From Salmonirosea aquatica (lineage in GTDB: Bacteria; Bacteroidota; Bacteroidia; Cytophagales; Spirosomataceae), in assembly GCF_009296315.1 (NCBI RefSeq), contig NZ_WHLY01000004.1, positions 186,001-250,000 on the forward strand: 64,000 bases of DNA, given 5' to 3'. Positions 8,212 to 18,041 of the stretch are shown piece by piece. The notes under the pieces were generated by a model, which saw only the letters and a program-made list of their open reading frames with translations, made no database searches and was not told the DNA's origin. The position numbers were made by a program, and so were the translations under genes. Positions within the stretch are counted from its first letter, which is position 1. The number at the start of each line of letters is the position of its first letter.

Positions 8212-9695
8212 TATAATAACTGTTCGATTTGTTCATACAATTTTTCCTGATCCGACGGACGAGGGGCTTGGATTGTGACAATCTTCCCGGCCTTATCCAC
8301 TAAGATATAGGAGGGAAACTGGAAATTCCCAGTTTGGGTGTACATATCCCGCAGCGATTTCTCCAATTCCTTTCCCGCCAGTACGTGATCTCCCGTCAGA
8401 TCATAAAATGCGATGGTGTCACGCCACCGTTTCTCCGCTGCCGGACTATGTTCAACGGCGATGTACACGAAATCGACGGGCAGATCTTTGAACCGGTCCT
8501 TCAATTCCTGAGTATACGCAAATTCAGTACGGCAAGGGCCACACCAGCTGCCCCACATGTCCACGTAAACCACCCGGCCGCGGTGGGCAGCCAGCACGGA
8601 GTCGAGGGAAGGGATTTCTTGCGAGCCGGGGACCAGATGAATACCCGGCTGTTCGTTTTGCGCAAGACTGGTCAGATAGGGCTCCATGGTAGTTTCAACT
8701 TCGGGCCGGTACCGGCTCGTGGGGAATCGCCGGATGAAATCCTCGTACGCCTCCCGCAGGTATTCCAAATCTCCGGTCACGACACCCCGCCGCAGAAAAG
8801 CGGCCAGGGCATGCTCCCGGGCGATCCCCTCAAGCCCATAGTTCAGAGCCGCATACTCCCAGTAACGTTGGCCTTTCTGCTTCACCTCGTTTTTCACTTC
8901 GGCAAAGGGCTTGTGGAAAATTTCTTCTGCCAATCGCATGAACTCCTCTTTGGTAGCTGACCTGTACTCTAGAAAGCGCGGGTAGTAGGCCATGGTGGTT
9001 TGATAATGATAGCTGTCCAGGGCCAGGGTATCCGACAGGTTCAGGTTTTGGTGGGCCTTCACCAGCGCAACCCGCCACGCATCTTTGCTGAAACCAGACT
9101 TGTTTTCCGTGGTCCAGACCCCGTTCTTCCAGGCCAGGTCCCACATCTTGCTGGAAGCAAAGAATTGGATGTCAGCCTTCGTAATCCGCCGGAAGGCCGG
9201 GGACATGGATCCGGCCTTCCCCGACAATTGTTCTGCGGCGGTCACCTGATTTTGGCGAATTATGTCCAGTATCTCTACGGGTGGGGTAAGCGTATCATTC
9301 CAGCTTTGAGGCCCCAGAAGATTGAGACTCAAACCCAGCTGGTGGCGGAGCTGATTTTCCCCGCCCAAAGTTCCTCCAAACCGCAGGCTATCTACCCCAC
9401 TGGATTGAATGCTGACCGACAGGGACGCGTCCGGCTCGGCGTACAGAAAAAGCCGCTGTCCCCGGTAATCCAGGAAAAAGACCTGGGGTTTGTTCACCGG
9501 TAGCACCAGGGAAAACCGCCCCTGCGCATCCGGCTTGATTCGGGTAGAATTGGCAGCGTCATACCAGCAATCATAGGGTACATTCACCACTAGGTCTGAC
9601 TGTAACTCAACCGGGTTAATCCGGCCTGAGAACGTCATTTGCGCCTGCGCAACCGTACTTGCCACCAGGGCGGCACAAAAGAATAGTAATCGCAT
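8211..9695 (-). CDS. TlpA-like thioredoxin-fold protein, secreted
   Basis: 494 residues with a signal peptide (RLLFFCAALVASTVAQAQ). The N-terminal region is a beta-rich domain of the type that precedes TlpA modules in Bacteroidota proteins (about 20-110), then a helical middle section. The C-terminal thioredoxin domain (about 345-490) carries the redox motif WCGPC near residue 383, and the cis-Pro region is FQFPSYILVD. Proteins of this form are periplasmic or lipoprotein thiol-disulfide oxidoreductases of the AhpC/TSA-TlpA type. Unusually, it sits inside a two-component operon, between the kinase (15 bp upstream) and the regulator (1-base overlap). This suggests a role in sensing or in the response, but that is inference. 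Confidence 0.85.
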   Translation of the reverse strand: MRLLFFCAALVASTVAQAQMTFSGRINPVELQSDLVVNVPYDCWYDAANSTRIKPDAQGRFSLVLPVNKPQVFFLDYRGQRLFLYAEPDASLSVSIQSSGVDSLRFGGTLGGENQLRHQLGLSLNLLGPQSWNDTLTPPVEILDIIRQNQVTAAEQLSGKAGSMSPAFRRITKADIQFFASSKMWDLAWKNGVWTTENKSGFSKDAWRVALVKAHQNLNLSDTLALDSYHYQTTMAYYPRFLEYRSATKEEFMRLAEEIFHKPFAEVKNEVKQKGQRYWEYAALNYGLEGIAREHALAAFLRRGVVTGDLEYLREAYEDFIRRFPTSRYRPEVETTMEPYLTSLAQNEQPGIHLVPGSQEIPSLDSVLAAHRGRVVYVDMWGSWCGPCRTEFAYTQELKDRFKDLPVDFVYIAVEHSPAAEKRWRDTIAFYDLTGDHVLAGKELEKSLRDMYTQTGNFQFPSYILVDKAGKIVTIQAPRPSDQEKLYEQIEQLL

Positions 9696-9710
9696 AAAAT
9701 AAACTGTTTA

Positions 9711-10775
9711 TTAGGAATAAAGTTGAATGTGTAGTTCCACTCGGTAATAATCCGGACTCTCGCGCATAACCAGCTGATGGGTGCCTGGATACAGCAGGTC
9801 CAGGCGTTTCTGGACATTGACCAGCCCGATCCCCTGCCCTTTTAGCCTTTCTCTTCCGGGTAACACACTGTTTTCCAGCACAAAGGTCAGCTCCCTATTC
9901 TCTACGGTCAGGCGGAGAGACAAAAAACAGGAGTGATCCATGCTGATGCCGTACCTGAAGGCATTTTCGACGAACGGAATCAACAGCAACGGGGCTATGC
10001 GGGCAGGTTGTCCATCGTAATGAGTTTGGGTATCGATCCGAATCGTTTCTTTAACGGGCAGCCGTACCCGCTGCAGCTGCAGGTAGTCCCTGATGAAATC
10101 CATCTCTTCCTGGACCGGCACATGTTTCTGCTGCGCCTGCCGCATCGTGTAGCGCATCAGGCCCGACAATTGTTCTATGCTTTCGGCCGTGCGTTCGGCC
10201 TGTTCGTCAAGGGCTGTGCCATAGATGTTGTTTAGGGCATTGAAAAAGAAATGGGGATTGATCTGGGCTTTCAGGGCATTGACTTCTGCCTCCGATTGAT
10301 GCACCCTCTGCTCGGACCGGTCCAGGCGCTGCTGCACAAAGTTCCGAAGCAGGGCGTGAAAGCAGGCATACAGTATGAAGGCGAGAAACGGGCCGAAGGT
10401 GAGTGCGGGCTGTACCCCCAGCTTCCATCGATTGAACAGGAAAAGGAACGCCTGAAAGACAACGCCCGCCAGCAGCGTGCTACCCAGGAAAAACCTGAGC
10501 GTGCGCCTCCGGAAGGACAGGTGGTAGTTGGCCTCGATGAACCCCGTCCCCACCAGGATCACTACCCAAACGCTCTGATTGTAGTTGTGATTGGCGAACC
10601 GGTCCCACTGGGAGTAGGGGCTTCCGTCTGGATTAAAGATGTAGGGACCATTTCTTTGGATTTCCAACCAGTAGGATACGGAATCATTCAGATTCAGCAG
10701 AAACCACGCGATCAAGGCGTGGAATAGCCATTGGTACCCTAAGGAATACGGATGAATGTCTGTCTTGAAACGCAT
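9711..10775 (-). CDS. LytS/YehU-family sensor histidine kinase
   Basis: 354 residues. Four hydrophobic segments in the first 140 residues form a short membrane module, followed by a coiled-coil linker (QRLDRSEQRVHQSEAEVNA). The His_kinase motif is AQINPHFFFNALNNIYGTA; note FFF where the paralogue has FLF. The ATPase part has ENAFRYG and GQGIGLVNVQKRL. It is the first gene of the operon kinase, thioredoxin-like, LytTR regulator. It is shorter than its paralogue at 5090-6619, mainly in the membrane module, so the two systems probably respond to different signals. Upstream, TTACTTTG near 10792-10799 is one base off the -7 consensus. Confidence 0.9.
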   Translation of the reverse strand: MRFKTDIHPYSLGYQWLFHALIAWFLLNLNDSVSYWLEIQRNGPYIFNPDGSPYSQWDRFANHNYNQSVWVVILVGTGFIEANYHLSFRRRTLRFFLGSTLLAGVVFQAFLFLFNRWKLGVQPALTFGPFLAFILYACFHALLRNFVQQRLDRSEQRVHQSEAEVNALKAQINPHFFFNALNNIYGTALDEQAERTAESIEQLSGLMRYTMRQAQQKHVPVQEEMDFIRDYLQLQRVRLPVKETIRIDTQTHYDGQPARIAPLLLIPFVENAFRYGISMDHSCFLSLRLTVENRELTFVLENSVLPGRERLKGQGIGLVNVQKRLDLLYPGTHQLVMRESPDYYRVELHIQLYS

Positions 10776-11162
10776 AGCTGATTATTTGTTCCAAAGTAAC
10801 CCTGCCGTCATGAGACCTGAAAATAAAAGGGGTGAAGGCCATCAACTTTGGGGTGTAAGAAAGCTTGCCGGGGACCCTACGCGCCTTATTTGATCTTCCT
10901 GTTCCGCTTTACCTGCCGTTGTGTAGCTGTCAAGGCAATGTAACAGTGATGTTACCTATTCCGAAGTAGTGGGCGCCCTGATCATTCGGGGCCATTTGAG
11001 CCTGTCAAATATCACTGGTTTACATTTTTCCTCACACGGGGCCACATTTCCGGGAACGATTGACATTAGGCCGTTAGTCGATTTGCAGACGCCTTTCGTC
11101 GGTGCCCGTGCGCCCTCAAACGATTACGACTAGTGCGTTTCGGGTAGCTCACCGTCTTATTT
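10776..11162. other. Gap between divergent transcripts
   Basis: I see no coding frame with support. The stretch presumably holds the promoter of the kinase operon on the minus strand. No repeats or hairpins stand out. Confidence 0.4.
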
Positions 11163-11201
11163 ATGCGCGCACACTCCCACCCTCTACGTGAAGATATAGC
11201 C

Positions 11202-11438
11202 ATGGCCCTGTTGAAAAGTAAATTCAGTATCGGACTGCACAACCTGTCGGTTGAAGACTCCGAAGTTGCCACCATCAGACTCAGTCCGCCCTACCCTGCC
11301 AAACCCAACGTGTGGGTACTCTATTTTTGTGGGACAGACGGCCAGGTGGTGCGTACCTGGTACTACGATAGCGAGCAAAAGCGGAAGCTGGACCTCGATC
11401 AGGTGCTGAAACACTGCCCACGCCTGAAAGTGGAGTAG
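11202..11438 (+). CDS. Small hypothetical protein
   Basis: 78 residues from the ATG at 11202 (91 residues if the ATG at 11163 is used). The composition is protein-like: LSPPYPAKPNVWVLYFCG, then VVRTWYYDSEQKRKLDLDQV and a basic end. No signal peptide or membrane helix. I do not recognise a family. The presence of a very strong hairpin terminator shortly after its stop (11500-11532) supports it as a transcribed gene. It is convergent with the GAF-PAS protein gene. Confidence 0.45.
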   Translation: MALLKSKFSIGLHNLSVEDSEVATIRLSPPYPAKPNVWVLYFCGTDGQVVRTWYYDSEQKRKLDLDQVLKHCPRLKVE

Positions 11439-11499
11439 GTTTACTCTATGATCGGATAGCCAGGATTCGAAAGAATGTGTTTATTTGATTTAGTAATCG

Positions 11500-11532
11500 A
11501 CAAAGAGGGGAGCCATAGGCTCCCCTCTTTGT
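11500..11532. terminator. Bidirectional hairpin terminator
   Basis: Perfect 15-bp stem with a 3-nt loop: ACAAAGAGGGGAGCC, ata, GGCTCCCCTCTTTGT. The ends give A-rich and T-rich flanks on the respective strands. It lies between the convergent genes ending at 11438 (plus) and 11570 (minus) and would serve both. Confidence 0.8.
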
Positions 11533-11569
11533 GCCTGGACACGCCCGCCGTACCCAGGGGCGGACGCAT

Positions 11570-12667
11570 TCATTCCTCCAACAGCACCCCGGAAAGATCC
11601 CGGGTGACTTTGGTGAAGCCAATTACTTCGCCGTTGTAGCCATGCATGGCCGTAATGACGGTACTGCCCCAGAACCGGGTACCATCCTTACGGACCCGCC
11701 ACCCCGTATCCCGGGCCCTTCCCTCTCTAATTGCCCCTTTTATCAACTCCTGGGGGCGATGGCTCCGTTTGTCCTCCTCGGTATAAAATATGCTAAAATT
11801 TCGGCCGATGATTTCCTTCGCCTTGTACCCTTTGAGGACTTCGGCCCCTTTGTTCCAGTTTTCGACATTTCCCTTCTCGTCAAGAATAAGAATGGCATAG
11901 TCTTCGATCTCCTCGACCATCTTTTGATTGCGCAAATACCTGAAATCATTGATTCCGAGGGAATCCGTGACGACTTCGTTTATTTTGCCATCCAGGATAT
12001 GGGCTTCATCGACCAGCATATCGATCCATTCATCGTCTACACCCAACTGGCCTTCCTTCACCAGGTCCACCAGACCGAGGATATTGGTGAGCGGGTGCCT
12101 GATCTCGTGCGACTGCATGAAGGAGATTTTCCTGAGCAGCTCGTTCTTGACCAATGTTTCGGCCACCTGCTGCTCGAGAAGGGTCTGGCTCATCTGCAGT
12201 TCGAGCACCAGGGTGGCCTGCTTGGAAAGAACCAATAATCCTTTGGCTTGTAAGGGAGTCAGACTGCCTGGTTTTTGATCAAGCACGCATAGGGTTCCCA
12301 ATTTCAGGCCGTTCTGCAACACCAGGGGCACCCCCGCATAGAACTGTACGCCCTGATCGCTAACAACGTAGGGGTTATCCTGGAAACGGGAGTCCCGGGT
12401 GGCATCGGAGACGACCATCACCTCATCCTGCTCAATGGTGTACCGGCAGAATGATGTAGCACGGGGCACAGCTTCAACCTTGATACCGGCGGCTACTTGC
12501 AACCAGTTGGTCTGCTCGTCCAGCATCGTCAGGAAGGCCAACGGTTTTTCGCAAAGTTCAGCCGCGAGGCCGACGATCTCCTGTAGTTCGGGGTGCGCCA
12601 TCAAATCAAGGCCCATGAATCTTCTGACCTCCTGCAACCTCAATCCCTCGTTATTTGATATCTCCAT
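11570..12667 (-). CDS. GAF-HisKA-PAS signalling protein lacking an ATPase domain
   Basis: 365 residues. GAF domain at about 20-155 (CEKPLAFLTMLDEQTNWLQ, FCRYTIEQ, FYAGVPL, GTLCVLD). A HisKA-like helix pair follows at about 175-235 with SHEIRHPLTNILGLVDL, retaining the phosphoacceptor His-Glu. A PAS domain at about 250-360 follows (AILILDEKGNVENWNKGAE, GRNFSIFYTEED, the TGWRVRKDGTRFWGS core). The protein ends right after the PAS domain, so the HATPase_c domain expected of a histidine kinase is absent. It may be a phosphotransfer or dimerisation partner, or a truncated kinase. A single-domain response regulator is encoded 91 bp upstream on the same strand. Confidence 0.8.
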   Translation of the reverse strand: MEISNNEGLRLQEVRRFMGLDLMAHPELQEIVGLAAELCEKPLAFLTMLDEQTNWLQVAAGIKVEAVPRATSFCRYTIEQDEVMVVSDATRDSRFQDNPYVVSDQGVQFYAGVPLVLQNGLKLGTLCVLDQKPGSLTPLQAKGLLVLSKQATLVLELQMSQTLLEQQVAETLVKNELLRKISFMQSHEIRHPLTNILGLVDLVKEGQLGVDDEWIDMLVDEAHILDGKINEVVTDSLGINDFRYLRNQKMVEEIEDYAILILDEKGNVENWNKGAEVLKGYKAKEIIGRNFSIFYTEEDKRSHRPQELIKGAIREGRARDTGWRVRKDGTRFWGSTVITAMHGYNGEVIGFTKVTRDLSGVLLEE

Positions 12668-12758
12668 ACAGTATCGGGTTTAACTTACACTGGGTATCAT
12701 ACAATTGAATTCTGGAAAAATAGGGTAAAAACACCAGCTCTGCGAGCCTAATGCTTGG

Positions 12759-13154
12759 TCAGAGTTCCGCCAGGAGGCCTTCGATAACGGTCATCTGTAA
12801 AGGCTTGGTCAGGTATCCCTTGATTTCGGGGTAGGTGGCGGCCGCATCGATATCTTCCGGGGAATTGGAAGAGCTTACGATATAGATGGTGGGGCGGTAG
12901 GTGGCAATCCTGATCTTTCTCAGCTCATCGAGGAACTGCCAGCCGTTGAGATTGGGCATGTTGATGTCCAGCAATATGAGCCCAGGCAGTTCTGAAGGTT
13001 GATCCCGCCTAGGCAGCATGAAATCGATGGCCTGCTGACCATCGTGTAGTTCAATCAGCGTAGCCCAGGGAGCGGCCCTTTGAATCAGTTTTTTGGCGAT
13101 GAACCGGTAAACCTGGTTGTCATCGATGATGGCTACTCTCATGGGTGGTTTCAT
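12759..13154 (-). CDS. Single-domain response regulator
   Basis: About 131 residues from the ATG at 13154 (alternatives at 13142 and 13172). A stand-alone receiver domain: acidic pair IIDDNQ, phospho-acceptor in LLDINMPNLNG, SSSNSPED and the Lys of GYLTKPLQ. There is no output domain, as in Rcp1- or CheY-like regulators that often pair with GAF/PAS or phytochrome-type kinases. It precedes the GAF-HisKA-PAS gene on the same strand by 91 bp, and the two are probably co-transcribed. The long frame upstream to 13319 is not protein-like and I left it out. Confidence 0.85.
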   Translation of the reverse strand: MKPPMRVAIIDDNQVYRFIAKKLIQRAAPWATLIELHDGQQAIDFMLPRRDQPSELPGLILLDINMPNLNGWQFLDELRKIRIATYRPTIYIVSSSNSPEDIDAAATYPEIKGYLTKPLQMTVIEGLLAEL

Positions 13155-13319
13155 CGTAGTAAAAATTGTCATGGAAGTACGGGCTTCCAAGGATTGGGAT
13201 GGACTGTCGGGTACGGGTCCTTTTTGACCAATCAACAGAACCGGCTTACAACTTAGTCCTAGGTCACAGGCGAAAGCCCGGTTCGAGTTGCCCAGGCTGG
13301 GAAATTGAGTGCCTTTCAA

Positions 13320-14021
13320 CAGGCCTTTACGAATTGATCAGGAAAACACACGAAGTTACAACAAATAGCATGCCCTTTGTTCTTAAAACTAAGATGGGCG
13401 CATAAATATATCCCAGAATCGACCCCTACTGCTTTGTTTTCTGCCCTCAGAAGCTCCATTTACCCGATGTCAGTATTTTTTTGTATTCACCTACCTTTGC
13501 TACAAGGCATAAATGGCACTGTATGGTTACCGTTTTTTTATCATAGATACAAAAATAACTCTTTGTTTTAAAAAAAATCGGAAGCAGCTCGGGCCTCGGC
13601 TTGATTTCCGCTCTGACGGGGGATGGAGTCTGGGATGTCTTGTCCTGGGTTACCTTGGGAGTACCCGTGGGTACGGTATTCTGCTTTTTGAATAAAACCG
13701 GAGAACCGGAAAAAAAGCAGCCTGACAGAGCATAGAGTCAGCGTGTTTTCCTAAATCAAACAAGCAGTAACAGCGGTTGGCATAAAAAGGTCTTGAACCT
13801 AACGATGGAAGAATAACACCTTCGAATATCGGTTTGGTTATTATGATCGTTGGTTCTCAATCCAAAATCGCCCAGCCGTGTGATCTGTGGGATAGCCAGA
13901 AACTGATCACCTTCTGTGTAGTCGATTCCATACTAAATCAACAAAGCGATTGAGAGTTCCTTTTGGGGAATCACTAAAATTACCTACATAGATGAAACAA
14001 ACATCTGCATTTACCACTTGG
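13320..14021. other. Gap of 700 bp without a gene
   Basis: No frame with recognisable content. TACCTTTG at 13492-13499 matches the -7 box of a Bacteroidota promoter, but no TTG lies at the right distance. Short frames at 13377-13695 have no family resemblance. Confidence 0.4.
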
Positions 14022-14753
14022 CTATAGCACCTGTTCAATCCGCTCTGTAGCTTGCTTCAAGTGTGTAATTACCTCAAGTGCTTTCTCCGAGGTGTGGCGG
14101 TAAGTTGGCAGATAAACACTCAGGCTACTAACCACTTCCTCTTCCCTGCGAATGGCCATCGCATAGCCCACTACTTGCCGACTGGTTTCCTGAAAGGCAT
14201 ATCCCTGTTTTCTTATGAGTTGCATCTGGCTATAAAAACCAGGTTCAGTGATGGCTTCTGGCCACACGTCTTCGGTCGGCAGGCCATACCGGGATTTAAA
14301 CTTGACCAGATCTGTATCGTTCATCATGCCCACCAACAATCGGCCCGATGCCGAATCGTACACGTGCTTTTCGTCGGAAGTATGTACCTGCAATGAATGG
14401 TCACAGAGTTCCCGATGAATAATCAACCGCTTATTGCCATTTAGCACAGCCAGCACACAACTCTCGTTGAGCTGCTTCATTAAATCAACCATCGCCGGAC
14501 GGGCGGCTTCTAGAATATCTTTCCTATAAGCGCTATTACCCGTTAACAGATAGGCTCTGGCTCCCAAAGTGTACCCCTTTTTTACTCCCACCTGATCCAG
14601 ATATCGCCGGCTGACCATTGTTTTCATGATGTTGGCACATGTGCCTAAATTCAGGTTCACGGCCTCGGCTACTTCGGAAAGTAACTTAGGGCGGGTAGGC
14701 TCTACGGATACATATTCCAGAATATCAAAGGCCCGGTTGAGTACTTGTATCAT
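14022..14753 (-). CDS. IclR-family transcriptional regulator
   Basis: 243 residues. N-terminal winged helix-turn-helix (about 1-65, starting MIQVLNRAFDILEYVS, with LLSEVAEAVNLNLGTCANIMKTM). C-terminal effector-binding domain (about 75-243) with the typical RLIIHREL, SASGRLLVGMM and GYAFQETSRQVVGYAMAIRRE segments. IclR regulators bind small organic acids or sugar acids and often control sugar-acid catabolism, which fits the dehydratase, SDR and aldolase genes in the adjacent divergent cluster. The gene is divergent from susC across a very AT-rich 240-bp spacer containing a candidate operator. Confidence 0.92.
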   Translation of the reverse strand: MIQVLNRAFDILEYVSVEPTRPKLLSEVAEAVNLNLGTCANIMKTMVSRRYLDQVGVKKGYTLGARAYLLTGNSAYRKDILEAARPAMVDLMKQLNESCVLAVLNGNKRLIIHRELCDHSLQVHTSDEKHVYDSASGRLLVGMMNDTDLVKFKSRYGLPTEDVWPEAITEPGFYSQMQLIRKQGYAFQETSRQVVGYAMAIRREEEVVSSLSVYLPTYRHTSEKALEVITHLKQATERIEQVL

Positions 14754-14993
14754 ATTATTATTTTTATATTGTAAAGTTATATTTTCTATTGTTATAAAAA
14801 CAATTTATATGGTTTAATTTTTTTTCAATATATAATAGATTGATTTACAAAGATTTATTATATATAATTTTAATATTTATAACTATTTAAAGTAAAAATT
14901 ACAGTATTAGTTTGGAATATTCATTTATATAAATCAATATTCAATCATTATTATAATCAATTTTATATAATTGAATTTAATCATTCTCATCTT
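14754..14993. promoter_or_regulatory. AT-rich divergent regulatory spacer with candidate IclR operator
   Basis: This spacer between iclR and susC is extremely AT-rich. It contains a perfect dyad ATTGTT-ATAAA-AACAAT at 14788-14804, a size and symmetry suitable for an IclR dimer. It is 35 bp from the regulator start, consistent with autorepression. The assignment as an operator is inference. I did not find an exact TTG-N19-TAnnTTTG promoter for susC. Confidence 0.4.
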
Positions 14994-17989
14994 ATGCAGA
15001 AAGCACTTTACAGAATGATGGGCAGTTTTTATGTCATGCTCTGGTTCACTAGCCTCTCCACTGGACAGGGGCTAGCCATCGTCGGTCGCGTTTTTATGGC
15101 AGAAAACCAACAGCCACTACCAGGCGTGAATGTTTTGGTGGAGGGTACTACAACTGGCACTACAACGGATGCCGAGGGTCGTTACGTGCTTGCATTGCCT
15201 TCGGCCAATGCAGCTATTGTTTTTTCCTATATCGGCTACGTTTCACAGCGTATTGACGTGAATGGCCGGACTCAATTGGATGTCTTCCTCGAAGAGGATA
15301 ACAAATCGCTTAATGAAATAGTCGTGGTGGGTTACGGAACGGTCAGGAAATCGGACTTAACGGGTTCCTTAGCCTCCGTCAAAGCCAAGGAAATTAATGC
15401 TTTTCCGGCTACGAATGTATTGCAGGCACTTTCAGGACGTGCTCCCGGTGTACAGGTGACGCAGAACACTGGCGCGCCGGGTGCCTCCGTCAGCGTCCGA
15501 ATCCGGGGAACCAACTCGGTGCAGGGCAGTAACGAACCGCTGTACGTAATTGATGGCTTTCCGACTTCGGGTAGCAACCCCACTGTACTTAACAATTCTG
15601 ACATTGAGAGTATTGAGATTCTGAAAGATGCTTCTGCTACGGCTATTTACGGGTCGCGGGGTGCAAACGGTGTAGTATTGATCACAACCAAACGCGGCAC
15701 TGCGGGTAAAATGCAAGTGGATTATGAGGGTAGTTACAGTACCCAGTCCCTTCGTAGGAAACTTGACCTCATGAACGCCAAAGAGTACGCTCAATTTTAT
15801 AACGAACAGGCCGCCAACGATAATGTGAACCCCTACTTTACTCAGCAACAGATTGACAGCTTCGGAGAAGGCTTTGACTGGCAGGATCTTGTATTTCGCA
15901 AGGCACCCATGCAAACCCACAATCTGACCGTGAGCGGTGGCAACGAAAAGACCCGTTTCTCATTGGGAGGCAGTATTTTCAATCAGGAGGGTATCATTAA
16001 AGGCAGCGATTATAACCGCTATTCACTGCGGGCTAATGTCAACACCGACATCAGCAAACTATTCAGCGTTTCGTATGGAGCTACCCTGACCAACGTCAAA
16101 ACCAGTCAACGAAATAGCGCAGGGGGAAACCGCGGCGGTACTATGATTGCCGCCGCCATTTCGGCGCCACCCACGCTCACACCCTATAATGAGGACGGTT
16201 CGTACCGGGTACTAGCCACGGCCTATCCGTTTATCTCCAATGTATTAACCAATCCGCTGAATCACATCAATGAACAGTCTAACGATGTGAATTCCAACAA
16301 GGTGCTGGCTAATGTAGCGCTAACGTTTAAGCCTTTCGACGGCCTGGCCATTAAAGTGGCAGGGGGAATTGAAAACACGGACGACCGCACTGACGGCTAC
16401 ACAACCACCAACTTCATCAATTCGCAGGGATCAGCCAGTGTATCCACTTCACAGTTCAGAAGCCTGCTGAGCGAGAACACGATTAGCTACACCAAAACCC
16501 TGGGCGATAAGCATAATATCTCAGCGGTGGCTGGTTTTACTTACCAGGATTTCGTGAGTACGTCATTGAGTGCTTCGGGTGTTGGGTTTTTAAGTGACAT
16601 AACCGAAACTGCCAATCTGGAGGGAGCCACTACGCCGGGCATTCCTAACTCGGGCTACTCTAAAAGTGTACTGCTCTCGTATCTGGGCCGGATTAATTAT
16701 AGTTACAACAGCAAGTACCTGGCTACCGTCAGCTTCCGGGCCGATGGTTCTTCTAAATACAGCGAGGGGGGAAGTGGGGGTATTTCCCTTCGGCAGCCCT
16801 GGCGTGGCGGGTTTCGGAAGAAGAGTTTTTGAAAAGTAACTCCCTGATTTCTGATCTGAAAGTACGTAGTAGTTGGGGGCTGACCGGTAGCCAGGCTATC
16901 GGGGCTTATGCTACGCTCAACAACCTTAATGGCAGTAAAACTGTCTTTGACGACGCGCTCTACAATACCTTCGCCCCCGGCACCCGCCTGCCGGGCAACC
17001 TGAAATGGGAAACCACTGAGCAAACCGACTTCGGCATCGACGCGGCCTTCTTCAACAATCGCTACCGGCTGACACTCGACTATTATATCAAGAACACGCG
17101 CGATTTGCTCAACACCGTGCAATTGCCGATAGGTTTCGGCTTCACCAGCACCATTCAGAATGTGGGCCAGATTCAGAACAAAGGGGTTGAGGTCGCTCTG
17201 GATGCCAGAATTATCGATAAAGCCTTCAAATGGGATTTGGGGGGCAATATTTCCTTTAACCGCAACAAAGTAGTCAAGCTGTACAATGGGGACGATATTC
17301 TGGGAGGAAATATTGGGGTAACTCTGATTAACGACGCGGCCAATCTGTTGCGCGAAGGAGAACCCATGAGTGTGTTCTACGGCTATATCCGGGATGGGTA
17401 TACAGATTTGGGCAAAGAGAAATACATAGACCTGAACGGCGATGGAGTCATTAACCAGTTTGACAAAGCCATTATCGGAAACCCCAACCCTAATTTCATC
17501 TACGGTATTAATTCGGCTATGTCATACAAAGGCCTGGAACTGACTTTATTCATTCAGGGGACGCAGGGTAATGATATCCTGAATGTCAGTTCGGTAAATA
17601 ATACACTCGATTATGGTTTTGGGTTGAACATGCCGCGCGAGGTATTCTATGACCATTGGACACCCACCAATACCAACGCCAAGTATCCGGTCATTTCCCG
17701 GTCTAACTCTTACAACTACTCCGACCGACTTGTTGAAGATGGATCGTATTTACGGCTACGGACTATCCAATTGGCATATAACCTGCCTCTGCAGCAATGG
17801 GGAGTAGGTTGGTTACGATCGGCCCAAGTGTATGCCAGTGGCCAGAATCTGCTGACCCTCACAAAATACTCTTGGTGGGATCCCGAAACCAACTCGCAGG
17901 GTGGGGCCAATTCCATTGGTCAGGGTATCGACCATTACAGCTACCCCACGTCCAAAGCCGTTACGTTTGGCGTGCGGCTGGGCTTCTAA
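14994..17989 (+). pseudogene. SusC/RagA TonB-dependent outer-membrane transporter, frameshifted
   Basis: Two overlapping frames together give one SusC protein of about 998 residues. The first (14994-16832) holds a signal peptide, the CarboxypepD_reg domain (GVNVLVEGTTTGTTTDAEG), the TonB-box-like NEIVVVGYG, the plug (YVIDGFPTSG, IYGSRGANGVVLITTK) and the first part of the barrel. The second (16829-17989) holds the rest, ending in a typical aromatic-terminal strand (TFGVRLGF). The break lies at 16766-16774, in GGGGGGAAG; one additional base restores the expected SEGGKWGYFPSAALAWRVS wording. No STN domain is present, unlike the second SusC in the window. It may be an inactivating mutation or an assembly error in the G run. 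It would import oligosaccharides together with the SusD that follows. Confidence 0.85.
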
Positions 17990-18041
17990 ATACTTACTCA
18001 AAAAAGTAAGGCAGTAAACCATCTTTAAGCGTAAAAAAACG

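Noticed and set aside
13377-13695. Short plus-strand frames after the response regulator
   Set aside because: No conserved content, no usable promoter spacing, overlapping frames of similar length.
16760-16832. Programmed frameshift in susC
   Set aside because: There is no slippery heptamer plus stimulatory structure typical of programmed frameshifting, and SusC proteins are not known to use it; mutation or base-call error is simpler.
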